In this document: piece after piece, positions 6,179-13,507 of the stretch
Layout: each line of letters opens with the position of its first letter
Numbering within the stretch: position 1 is the first letter of the stretch
DNA from: Acidaminococcaceae bacterium
Lineage (GTDB): Bacteria > Bacillota > Negativicutes > Acidaminococcales > Acidaminococcaceae
DNA: 19,937 bases
Direction: 5' to 3'
Assembly: GCA_022653215.1 (NCBI GenBank)
Contig: JALCSJ010000016.1
Coordinates: 1-19,937 of the forward strand
Notes under the pieces: model-generated
Database searches by the model: none
Seen by the model: the letters and a program-made list of their open reading frames with translations, nothing else
Told to the model about the DNA's origin: nothing
Made by a program: the position numbers and the translations under genes

Positions 6179-6961
6179 ATGTTAAAGGATATTTTTACAA
6201 AAAGAATAAAAATCAAAGATATTCCCCTTGCTGCTACGGATAATATTGATTTAAACAATGTTCCCCAACATGTTGCCATTATTATGGATGGCAATGGAAG
6301 ATGGGCTAAAGAACAGGGCAAAATCAGAACATTCGGTCATAGTGCCGGAGCTCAGACTTTGCGCTCTATTGTGAAAATCGCCGAGGTAGTTGGCGTTAAA
6401 GTCCTAAGCGTTTATGCTTTTTCTACAGAGAATTGGAAAAGACCCATTACGGAAGTAAATTTCATTATGAATTTACTTAGTGAGTATTTAACAGGTGAAT
6501 TAGATGAATTAAATGAATATAATGTAAAAATGCGTTTTATGGGGGATAAAGATGCTTTGCCCAAGGCTATCCAAAAGAAGATGGATTATGCCATAAAAAT
6601 CACGGAAAACAACACAGGTATTATTCTTAATGTAGCTATTAATTATGGTGGACAAGATGAAATCATCAGGGCAGTGAAAAACATTGCGACCTTGGTACAG
6701 CAGGGTAAAATGGAACCCAAAGACATTAATAAGGACGTTATTGAAAACAATTTATATTCCCGTCAATTACCGCCCCCGGATTTACTAATTAGAACCGGAG
6801 GAGATTTGCGGGTGAGTAATTTTATGCTGTGGCAGATTGCCTATGCGGAAATTTGGACCTGTCAGACCTATTGGCCGGCCTTCACCCAAGAAAATTTTTT
6901 GGAAGCACTTGAAAGTTATCAGAAAAGAGACCGTCGCTATGGCGGATTAAATAAGAAATAA
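6179..6961 (+). CDS. uppS: Undecaprenyl diphosphate synthase (cis-prenyltransferase)
   Basis: Condenses isopentenyl diphosphate onto farnesyl diphosphate to make C55 undecaprenyl diphosphate, the lipid carrier for peptidoglycan and surface polysaccharides. The catalytic aspartate is D37 in IIMDGNGRWA, followed by the GHSAG diphosphate loop, FSTENWKRP, and the C-terminal substrate-binding RTGGDLRVSNFMLWQ. At 260 residues it is normal length, with about 28 extra residues ahead of the core. The start ATG 6179 has GAGGAAGG (6163-6170) at 8-base spacing. It is the first gene after the embedded terminator, 12 bases before cdsA, and uses products of the MEP enzymes encoded downstream. Confidence 0.97.
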   Translation: MLKDIFTKRIKIKDIPLAATDNIDLNNVPQHVAIIMDGNGRWAKEQGKIRTFGHSAGAQTLRSIVKIAEVVGVKVLSVYAFSTENWKRPITEVNFIMNLLSEYLTGELDELNEYNVKMRFMGDKDALPKAIQKKMDYAIKITENNTGIILNVAINYGGQDEIIRAVKNIATLVQQGKMEPKDINKDVIENNLYSRQLPPPDLLIRTGGDLRVSNFMLWQIAYAEIWTCQTYWPAFTQENFLEALESYQKRDRRYGGLNKK

Positions 6962-6972
6962 GCAGGTGTATT

Positions 6973-7800
6973 ATGAAGCAAAGAATTATTACGGCAATTA
7001 TCGCAATTCCCATCGCATTATTCCTTATTAGAATGGGCGGAGTTTTATATGCGGCAGGGGTAACGGTACTAGCCTATGTAGGCTGGAGAGAACTACGCAA
7101 TATGCTGGTAGGCGCCGGAGACAAGATTTACGCTATAACCGGCTGTTTGCCGGTACTTGCTTTAGTTATAGCCGCTGCAGTATCTGGGGATAAAACCATA
7201 CTGCCGATTTTGGTTATCAGCGTTATTGCAATTATGCTTGACACTTTGTTCCATTATCGGGATGGCCGGTGGATTAGCGAAACGGCTCTGGGGTTCTTCG
7301 GAGTTATGTATGTTGGTGTTTTATTTGCCCATTTCGTTTTTTTACGTAATTTAACAGGCAAGGTATACTCGGCAGGATTTATGGGACAGTTGTCTTTAGG
7401 AGAAGCACTGCTTTGGACAGTGATGTTCGGAACCTGGGCCAGTGATACTTTTGCCTATATTTTTGGGTGTAATTTTGGCAAACACAAACTGCTGCCTGCC
7501 GTTAGTCCTAAGAAAAGTGTAGAGGGAGCTGTAGCGGGTTTTATTGGCTGTATTCTGGTTATTCAGCTGCTAGGTTCTCTTTGGTTAGGCTTTTCGGGAA
7601 TAAAAGTTTTAGCTTTGGGAATTTTAGTGGGTATTGTAGCTCCTTTAGGTGACTTAGTTGAATCTATTTTAAAACGCAGCTGCAATATTAAAGATTCAGG
7701 AAGCTTTTTCCCGGGTCATGGGGGAGTTCTGGACCGCTGTGACAGCTTGCTTTTTGCTGTTCCGGTAGCTTATTATTATATTAAATGGTTTTTACTGTAG
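6973..7800 (+). CDS. cdsA: Phosphatidate cytidylyltransferase (CDP-diacylglycerol synthase)
   Basis: An integral membrane enzyme that makes CDP-diacylglycerol from phosphatidic acid and CTP, the precursor of the anionic phospholipids and phosphatidylethanolamine. The 275 residues hold several hydrophobic helices, beginning near the N-terminus (IITAIIAIPIALFLI). The family segment WASDTFAYIFGCNFGKHKL and the C-terminal signature SILKRSCNIKDSGSFFPGHGG then VLDRCDS are present, including the metal-binding aspartates; the usual phenylalanine of DRFDS is a cysteine here. AGCAGGTG precedes ATG 6973 at short range. The uppS-cdsA-dxr-rseP order is common in bacteria. Confidence 0.96.
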   Translation: MKQRIITAIIAIPIALFLIRMGGVLYAAGVTVLAYVGWRELRNMLVGAGDKIYAITGCLPVLALVIAAAVSGDKTILPILVISVIAIMLDTLFHYRDGRWISETALGFFGVMYVGVLFAHFVFLRNLTGKVYSAGFMGQLSLGEALLWTVMFGTWASDTFAYIFGCNFGKHKLLPAVSPKKSVEGAVAGFIGCILVIQLLGSLWLGFSGIKVLALGILVGIVAPLGDLVESILKRSCNIKDSGSFFPGHGGVLDRCDSLLFAVPVAYYYIKWFLL

Positions 7801-7824
7801 AGACGAAGAAAGGGAGCAGAGCTA

Positions 7825-8979
7825 ATGAAGAATATTGCCATACTGGGTTCCACAGGTTCTATTGGTACGCAGACGCTGGAGGTTGTAGCGGCAAATCCTA
7901 CTAGATTAAGGGTAGTAGCTTTAGCTGCTCACAAAAATGTAGAACTGTTATTAAAACAAATACAACAGTTTCGGCCTGTTTTAGCTGTTCTTGCGGATAA
8001 ACAGGCAGCTCTGGAACTAGGGAAAAAATATCAGGGCCCTACTAAAATATTAGGGGGCGAAGATGGCCTGAAGGCTGTTGCTACTTGTTCAGAAGCAGAT
8101 ACGGTTTTGGGTGCCATGGTTGGCTACGCAGGATTGCAACCTACTCTGGCCGCTATTAATGCCGGAAAAAACATTGCTTTGGCCAATAAGGAGACTTTGG
8201 TTGCAGCCGGCAGTATTGTTATGAATGCCATTAAGGAAAAGGGAGTGCAGCTTACTCCTGTGGATAGTGAACACAGCGCTATTTTTCAATCACTTCAAGG
8301 CAGTAAACATTCTGAAGTAAAGCGTCTTTTAATTACGGCTTCCGGTGGAGCTTTTCGGGATAAAACTCTTAAGGAGCTGGAAAATGTTACTGTAGAACAA
8401 TGTCTCCACCATCCTAACTGGACCATGGGGAAAAAAGTTACGGTAGATTCTGCCACTTTAGCTAATAAAGGCCTGGAAATTATGGAAGCACATTGGCTCT
8501 TTGCTATGGATTATGATAAAATAAAACCACTTATTCATCCACAGAGTATAGTCCATTCTTTGGTAGAGTATAAGGATGGGGCAGTTATTGCTCAATTGGG
8601 AGTTCCGGATATGAGACTGCCAATTCAGTATGCTTTAAGTTATCCGGATAGATGGGATGTTAACTTCGGCAGATTGGATTTGGTGAAGGCAGCTCAGCTG
8701 ACGTTCAAGGAACCGGATTATAAGATTTTCCGTGCTCTCAAGCTGGCTGTTGACTGCGGCAAAGCAGGGGGAACCATGCCATGCGTTTTTAACGCTGCCA
8801 ATGAGGTTGCCGTGGAAAGCTTTTTGAGGGGAAAGATTAAGTTTCTGGGGATAGCTCAATTAATCGAAGAAGTGTTGAACAGAGCTTCATCTGTAGCAAC
8901 ACCTACTGTTGAGGATATTGCTCAGGCAGACAGGGAAACAAGAACCCGGGCTGAGGAAATCCTGAAGAAATTATTTTAA
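7825..8979 (+). CDS. dxr: 1-deoxy-D-xylulose 5-phosphate reductoisomerase
   Basis: The second and first committed enzyme of the MEP isoprenoid pathway: rearranges and reduces DXP to MEP with NADPH and a divalent metal. The NADPH loop GSTGSIG covers residues 8-14. Metal ligands are D147 and E149 (VDSEHSA) and E218 (ANKGLEIMEA, with N214 and K215 binding substrate); SGGAFRD and the catalytic-loop HPNWTMGKK are intact. The 384 residues are normal length. ATG 7825 follows AGGGAG (7811-7816) by 8 bases. It belongs with ispG downstream (same pathway) and uppS upstream (pathway consumer). Confidence 0.97.
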   Translation: MKNIAILGSTGSIGTQTLEVVAANPTRLRVVALAAHKNVELLLKQIQQFRPVLAVLADKQAALELGKKYQGPTKILGGEDGLKAVATCSEADTVLGAMVGYAGLQPTLAAINAGKNIALANKETLVAAGSIVMNAIKEKGVQLTPVDSEHSAIFQSLQGSKHSEVKRLLITASGGAFRDKTLKELENVTVEQCLHHPNWTMGKKVTVDSATLANKGLEIMEAHWLFAMDYDKIKPLIHPQSIVHSLVEYKDGAVIAQLGVPDMRLPIQYALSYPDRWDVNFGRLDLVKAAQLTFKEPDYKIFRALKLAVDCGKAGGTMPCVFNAANEVAVESFLRGKIKFLGIAQLIEEVLNRASSVATPTVEDIAQADRETRTRAEEILKKLF

Positions 8980-8991
8980 CGGAGGATTATT

Positions 8992-10008
8992 TTGTTAACA
9001 TTATTAGCAGCCATACTAGTTTTTGGAGTTTTAATCACTGTCCACGAAATGGGACATTTTTTAACCGCTAAGTTAACCGGTATGCGAGTAGATGAGTTTG
9101 CCATAGGCTTTGGGCCTACTTTATATAGAAGTAAGTCCAAAGATACTTTGTATTCTTTACGTCTTGTGCCATTAGGCGGATATAATAAAATCGCCGGAAT
9201 GGATATAGGAGAAGCTCCGGTACCTAATGGTTTTTCTTCTAAATCTTTGCCCGCCAGAATGCTGGTTATTTTAGCAGGATCTATAATGAATTTTATTTTG
9301 CCTGCTATTTTGTTTTTCTGTATTTTCTTTTTCAGCGGCATTGACACCGTAGTGAATAAACCTATCGTCGGTTCGGTTATTCCTTCGGAACCTGCAGCTG
9401 TAGCGGGAGTTATGCCGGGAGACAGAATAACTGCCATTAATGGTCAAAAACTTGTCCAATGGCAGGATTTAATTACCTTATTAAGAAACAATGGGGATAA
9501 AGAAGCGGTTTTCACAATTGACCGGGCAGGTTCAGTTCGTGATTATAAGATTAAACCGAAAATGAATAAAGAGGCCGGTAGACCCTTGATAGGAGTATCT
9601 CCCCAGTTTACCAAAAAGTCTTTGACTCTTCTGGAATCCGGTAAAACGGCTATCACTTATGAAGGCAGGATTATTCAGGCCATGATTAATGGTCTTGTTA
9701 AAATATTTACAGGTAAAATGACTGCTGATATTTCCGGACCTATAGGTGTGGCTCAGATGGCCGGAGATGTAGCATCTCAAGGTGTTTTGCCCCTTTTGAA
9801 TTTTATTGCTTTTCTCAGTATCAATCTGGCAATTATTAACTTATTGCCCATTCCTGCTTTGGATGGTGGACAATTTGTTGTTCTTTTAGTGGAAGGAGTT
9901 CGTGGGAAACCTCTTCCGGCTAAATATCTGGAAAAAATCCAAATGGTAGGTATAGCTATTATTATTGCCATTACCATATTTTCCACAGTTAAGGATCTTA
10001 CTCGTTAG
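8992..10008 (+). CDS. rseP: Site-2 intramembrane metalloprotease RseP/RasP family
   Basis: A zinc protease that cleaves transmembrane segments, such as anti-sigma factors or remnant signal peptides, within the membrane. H18-E19-M20-G21-H22 forms the HExxH zinc site in the first membrane helix; the third zinc ligand is D291 in LLPIPALDGGQ. A single PDZ domain lies between (about residues 120-200, including GVMPGDRITAINGQ). At 338 residues it is compact, with one PDZ domain compared with two in E. coli RseP. The start is TTG 8992: GGAGG (8981-8985) is 6 bases upstream, and the protein then begins directly with the catalytic helix. It lies 9 bases before ispG. The physiological substrate cannot be inferred. 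Confidence 0.95.
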   Translation: MLTLLAAILVFGVLITVHEMGHFLTAKLTGMRVDEFAIGFGPTLYRSKSKDTLYSLRLVPLGGYNKIAGMDIGEAPVPNGFSSKSLPARMLVILAGSIMNFILPAILFFCIFFFSGIDTVVNKPIVGSVIPSEPAAVAGVMPGDRITAINGQKLVQWQDLITLLRNNGDKEAVFTIDRAGSVRDYKIKPKMNKEAGRPLIGVSPQFTKKSLTLLESGKTAITYEGRIIQAMINGLVKIFTGKMTADISGPIGVAQMAGDVASQGVLPLLNFIAFLSINLAIINLLPIPALDGGQFVVLLVEGVRGKPLPAKYLEKIQMVGIAIIIAITIFSTVKDLTR

Positions 10009-10017
10009 GAGGAGCCT

Positions 10018-11085
10018 ATGAAACGCAGAGAAACAAGAGTGCTGCAAATCGGCAATGTAAAGATTGGCGGTAATAATCCCATTGTTGTTCAATCTATGAC
10101 TAATACAAAAACAGAAAATGCCCCAGATACTATTAGGCAGATAAATGCATTAGCTGATTTGGGCTGTGAAATTATTCGTTGTGCTGTTCCCACTATGGAA
10201 GCGGCCAAGGCAATAAGTGAGATAAAAAAGGGCATTCACATTCCGGTGATTGCTGATATTCATTTTGACTACAGATTAGCTTTAGCTGCTCTGGAGGCCG
10301 GTGTAGATGGTCTTAGGCTAAACCCGGGAAATATTGGGGGCCGTGACAGAGTGGAGGCTGTGGTAAAAGCAGCCAAAGAAAGGGACATTCCCATTCGCAT
10401 TGGGGTTAATGCAGGGAGCCTGCCTAAAGATTTGTTGGAAAAATATGGACATCCTACAGCTGAAGCCATGGTGGAAGCTGCTTGGCGACATATTCATATT
10501 CTGGAAGATTTACAGTACAGAAATATTAAAATTTCTTTAAAGGCTCATGATGTGCCACTGACTGTAGATGCTTACAGACTTTTGGCAGGTCAGTGCGACT
10601 ATCCGCTCCATCTAGGTATAACAGAGGCGGGAACAGTTCACTCCGGAATTATTAAATCAGCTGTTGGCATTGGCACGCTTTTGGCTGAGGGAATAGGTGA
10701 CACCATAAGAGTCAGTCTCACCGGAGATCCGGCCAATGAGGTTAAAGTAGCTTACCAAATTTTGAAATCCCTGGACTTACGTGAATATGGACCAACTTTG
10801 ATTTCTTGTCCTACTTGCGGACGTACTTCCATTCATTTGGAAAAGCTGGCATTAGAAGTGGAAAAACGGCTGGCAGATATTAAAGATCCTATTAGTGTAG
10901 CGGTTATGGGTTGTGTAGTTAATGGCCCCGGAGAAGCTAGAGAAGCTGATGTAGGTCTGGCCGGCGGCAAAGGTGAAGGACTGATTTTCCGTAAAGGGGA
11001 AATCCTGAGGAAAGTTCCTGAAGAGAAGCTGATTGATGAGCTCTTCATCGAAATACAGAAAATACTAAGTGAAAGGAAGAAATAA
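10018..11085 (+). CDS. ispG: 4-hydroxy-3-methylbut-2-en-1-yl diphosphate synthase (flavodoxin/ferredoxin-dependent)
   Basis: The penultimate MEP-pathway enzyme: a [4Fe-4S] protein that reductively opens MEcPP to HMBPP using electrons from flavodoxin or ferredoxin. The N-terminal TIM barrel carries VQSMTNTKTEN and LNPGNIG; the C-terminal cluster domain has C264 and C267 (SCPTCGRT), C299 (MGCVVNGPGE) and the fourth ligand E306, in the same spacing as E. coli IspG. The 355 residues are of the short bacterial form without the plant-type insert. ATG 10018 follows AGGAGGAG (10007-10014), which overlaps the rseP stop. The cluster requirement links it to nifS-nifU and to the ferredoxin upstream in this window. 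Confidence 0.97.
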   Translation: MKRRETRVLQIGNVKIGGNNPIVVQSMTNTKTENAPDTIRQINALADLGCEIIRCAVPTMEAAKAISEIKKGIHIPVIADIHFDYRLALAALEAGVDGLRLNPGNIGGRDRVEAVVKAAKERDIPIRIGVNAGSLPKDLLEKYGHPTAEAMVEAAWRHIHILEDLQYRNIKISLKAHDVPLTVDAYRLLAGQCDYPLHLGITEAGTVHSGIIKSAVGIGTLLAEGIGDTIRVSLTGDPANEVKVAYQILKSLDLREYGPTLISCPTCGRTSIHLEKLALEVEKRLADIKDPISVAVMGCVVNGPGEAREADVGLAGGKGEGLIFRKGEILRKVPEEKLIDELFIEIQKILSERKK

Positions 11086-11087
11086 TA

Positions 11088-12800
11088 ATGCGCGTTTCTA
11101 AATTATATGCACCTACATTACGGGAAGTTCCTGCAGAGGCAGAGGTCATTAGCCATAAACTAATGCTGAGAGCCGGTTTTATCAGAAAAAGTGCCGGAGG
11201 TATGTACAGCTATTTACCTTTGGCTTGGCGCTGTTTGAAGAAAATTGAAAATATTGTCAGAGAAGAAATGGATAAATCAGGCGCTCAAGAAATAATGATG
11301 CCTATTATTCAACCTTCGGAAATCTGGGAAGAAAGCGGTCGCTGGTCTGTATACGGAGATGAAATGTTCCGTCTTAAAGACCGCCACAACAGGAATTTCT
11401 GCCTAGGTCCCACTTACGAAGAACTGGTTACGACTTTAGTTCGTCCCGATGTGAGAGGCTATCGTCAATTACCTTTGAATCTTTATCAGATTCAAAGTAA
11501 GTTTAGAGATGAAAGACGCCCTCGTTTTGGGTTAATGCGCGGCAGAGAATTTATCATGAAGGATGCTTATTCTTTTGATTTGGATAATGCCGGATTGGAT
11601 GTTTCCTACAAGAACATGTATGATGCCTATGTGCGTATTTTTAATCGCTGCGGACTGAAATTCCGTCCTGTGGAAGCAGACAGCGGAGCTATTGGCGGCA
11701 GCGGTTCTCATGAATTCATGGCTATTGCAGACAGTGGGGAAGCAGCTGTTGTGTATTGTGATAAGTGCAACTATGCTGCCAATGTAGAAAAGGCAGAACT
11801 GGCACCTATTGTAGCACCGGAGGAAGAATTAAAACCAAGAGAAGCTGTAAATACTCCTAACTGCAAGACAATTGCAGCTGTTAATGAATTTTTACATGAA
11901 CCTATTGAAAAAAGCGTTAAGGCTGTAGCCTATGCTTCGGAAAAAGGTTTGATTCTCTGCTTTGTCCGTGGTGACCATGATGTTAACGAAATCAAAGTTA
12001 TCAATGCTGCTGGTGTCAGCGAAGTAACTATGGCTCCACCGGAAATGCTGGAAGCAGCAGGTACTATGGGTGGTTTTATGGGACCTGTAGGTCTGGATAA
12101 CAAAAAGACTATTATTCTGGTTGATCCTACTGTTATGAATATGCACAATTTCTGCTGTGGTGCCAATCAAGTTGATACTCACTTTATTAATGTAAATCCT
12201 CACAGAGATTTTGAGCCTACTATTGTAGCAGATATTCGTCTGGCTAAAGAAGGAGATCCCTGTCCTCATTGCGGTGGGAAACTTACCGAAGCCAGAGGCA
12301 TAGAAGTTGGTCAGGTATTTAAACTGTTTACCAAATACAGCGTGCCTCTTAAAGCAACTTATCTTGATGCTAATGGCAAAGAACAGCCTATGGTTATGGG
12401 TTGTTATGGTATAGGTATCAGCAGAACACTGGCTGCTGCTATTGAGCAGAACTATGACAAAGACGGTATTATTTGGCCTGTAGCCATTGCTCCCTATCAA
12501 GTAATCGTTATTCCTGTTAATACTAAGGATGAGGCCAGCAATGCTAAAGCCGAAGAGATTTATAAGGCACTGTGTGACAGTGGCATCGAAGCAATAATTG
12601 ATGACAGAGACGAAAGAGCCGGCGTTAAGTTTAAGGATGCCGATTTAATCGGGTACCCTGTTAGAGTGGTAGTTGGACCCAAGACTTTGGCCAAAGGCCA
12701 AATCGAAGTTAAGGCTAGACAAACAGGTGAAATGACCATGGTTGAAGCAACAGGTGACTATGTCAGTGCTATAAAGGATGTCTTAAACAAAGAAAAATAA
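11088..12800 (+). CDS. proS: Prolyl-tRNA synthetase, bacterial type with editing insertion
   Basis: Charges tRNA-Pro with proline. A 570-residue class II synthetase of the bacterial architecture: catalytic motif 2 (FRDE, residues 139-142, in RDERRPRFGLMRG), an insertion (INS) editing domain between motifs 2 and 3 (roughly residues 220-400) that clears mischarged Ala-tRNA-Pro, motif 3 GIGISRT (441-447), and the C-terminal anticodon-binding domain (IAPYQVIVIPVN to the end, with IGYPVRVVVG). ATG 11088 starts two bases after ispG; the ribosome site, AAGGAAG, lies inside the end of ispG. There is no room for a T-box leader, so expression follows the operon. Confidence 0.97.
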   Translation: MRVSKLYAPTLREVPAEAEVISHKLMLRAGFIRKSAGGMYSYLPLAWRCLKKIENIVREEMDKSGAQEIMMPIIQPSEIWEESGRWSVYGDEMFRLKDRHNRNFCLGPTYEELVTTLVRPDVRGYRQLPLNLYQIQSKFRDERRPRFGLMRGREFIMKDAYSFDLDNAGLDVSYKNMYDAYVRIFNRCGLKFRPVEADSGAIGGSGSHEFMAIADSGEAAVVYCDKCNYAANVEKAELAPIVAPEEELKPREAVNTPNCKTIAAVNEFLHEPIEKSVKAVAYASEKGLILCFVRGDHDVNEIKVINAAGVSEVTMAPPEMLEAAGTMGGFMGPVGLDNKKTIILVDPTVMNMHNFCCGANQVDTHFINVNPHRDFEPTIVADIRLAKEGDPCPHCGGKLTEARGIEVGQVFKLFTKYSVPLKATYLDANGKEQPMVMGCYGIGISRTLAAAIEQNYDKDGIIWPVAIAPYQVIVIPVNTKDEASNAKAEEIYKALCDSGIEAIIDDRDERAGVKFKDADLIGYPVRVVVGPKTLAKGQIEVKARQTGEMTMVEATGDYVSAIKDVLNKEK

Positions 12801-12821
12801 GGGAAGAGGAGTGTGGTAATA

Positions 12822-13496
12822 ATGCTGGACGGCCAGACAGAAGATATGTTAATAAGGCTGCTCATAGCGACAATCTTGGGCGGCTTAATTGGCATTGAAC
12901 GTGGTAGAGGAGACCGGCCGGCCGGCATGCGCACTCATATTTTAGTATGCACAGGGTCTGCTTTGCTTATGCTGGTTTCTATTTATGGAATTGGTACTGT
13001 GGACAGACAATGGGATGCGGCGCGTATTGCTGCCCAGGTGGTCAGTGGCATAGGCTTTTTAGGTGCCGGGACCATTATCCACGAAGGACTGAGTGTCCGT
13101 GGTCTTACTACGGCTGCCAGTTTGTGGATGGTAGCGGCAATTGGCCTCGCTGTTGGCTGTGGCATGATTACCATTGCAGTTATTACTACGATTATCACTC
13201 TTATTACTCTTATTACACTTCATAATTTTGAAAAACGTTTTGTTACTCTTGATTCTGTGGAAAGGCATTTCCTGCGTGTAGTAGCTAAAAACACCCCTAA
13301 CAGTATGATTAACATAATGGATTATTTACAGGATGCCGGTGTTAAAGTTCGCACCCTGAACATTAAAAGCAATACAGTACAAAAAACCATTGTCCTTGAA
13401 CTGGCTTTAAAAGTTACCAAGGACAAAGATCTGGATAAAATAATAGCAGGCTTAAATGATAAAAATGAAGTAGTTTCATTGGAACACGTACGATAA
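12822..13496 (+). CDS. MgtC/SapB family membrane protein
   Basis: Membrane protein of the MgtC/SapB family, of uncertain biochemical function; members are linked to Mg2+ limitation and, in Salmonella MgtC, to control of the F1Fo ATP synthase. Family marks are LGGLIGIERG in the first helix, RPAGMRTHILVCTGSALLML, and GIGFLGAGTII followed by RGLTTAASLW. The membrane part has about four to five helices up to residue 130. A soluble domain follows, with ACT-like beta-alpha character (VKVRTLNIKSN, KTIVLELAL). A GTG at 12813 is one base from the ribosome site GAGGAG (12806-12811), so ATG 12822 (224 residues, 10-base spacing) is preferred. It sits between proS and polC, 11 bases before the latter, an uncommon place; no Mg2+-sensing leader is visible. 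Confidence 0.92.
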   Translation: MLDGQTEDMLIRLLIATILGGLIGIERGRGDRPAGMRTHILVCTGSALLMLVSIYGIGTVDRQWDAARIAAQVVSGIGFLGAGTIIHEGLSVRGLTTAASLWMVAAIGLAVGCGMITIAVITTIITLITLITLHNFEKRFVTLDSVERHFLRVVAKNTPNSMINIMDYLQDAGVKVRTLNIKSNTVQKTIVLELALKVTKDKDLDKIIAGLNDKNEVVSLEHVR

Positions 13497-13507
13497 GGAA
13501 GTAACAT

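Noticed and set aside
8976..9437. 153-codon minus-strand open frame
   Set aside because: It is antisense to rseP and its promoter-proximal region; a shadow of the HExxH protease gene.
10269..10469. Other short minus-strand frames across ispG, tsf and nusA
   Set aside because: All lie opposite strongly supported genes and lack motifs or ribosome sites.
11892..12500. 202-codon minus-strand open frame
   Set aside because: It lies wholly within proS, has no recognisable motif and shows low-complexity antisense composition; proS is well supported across the same bases.
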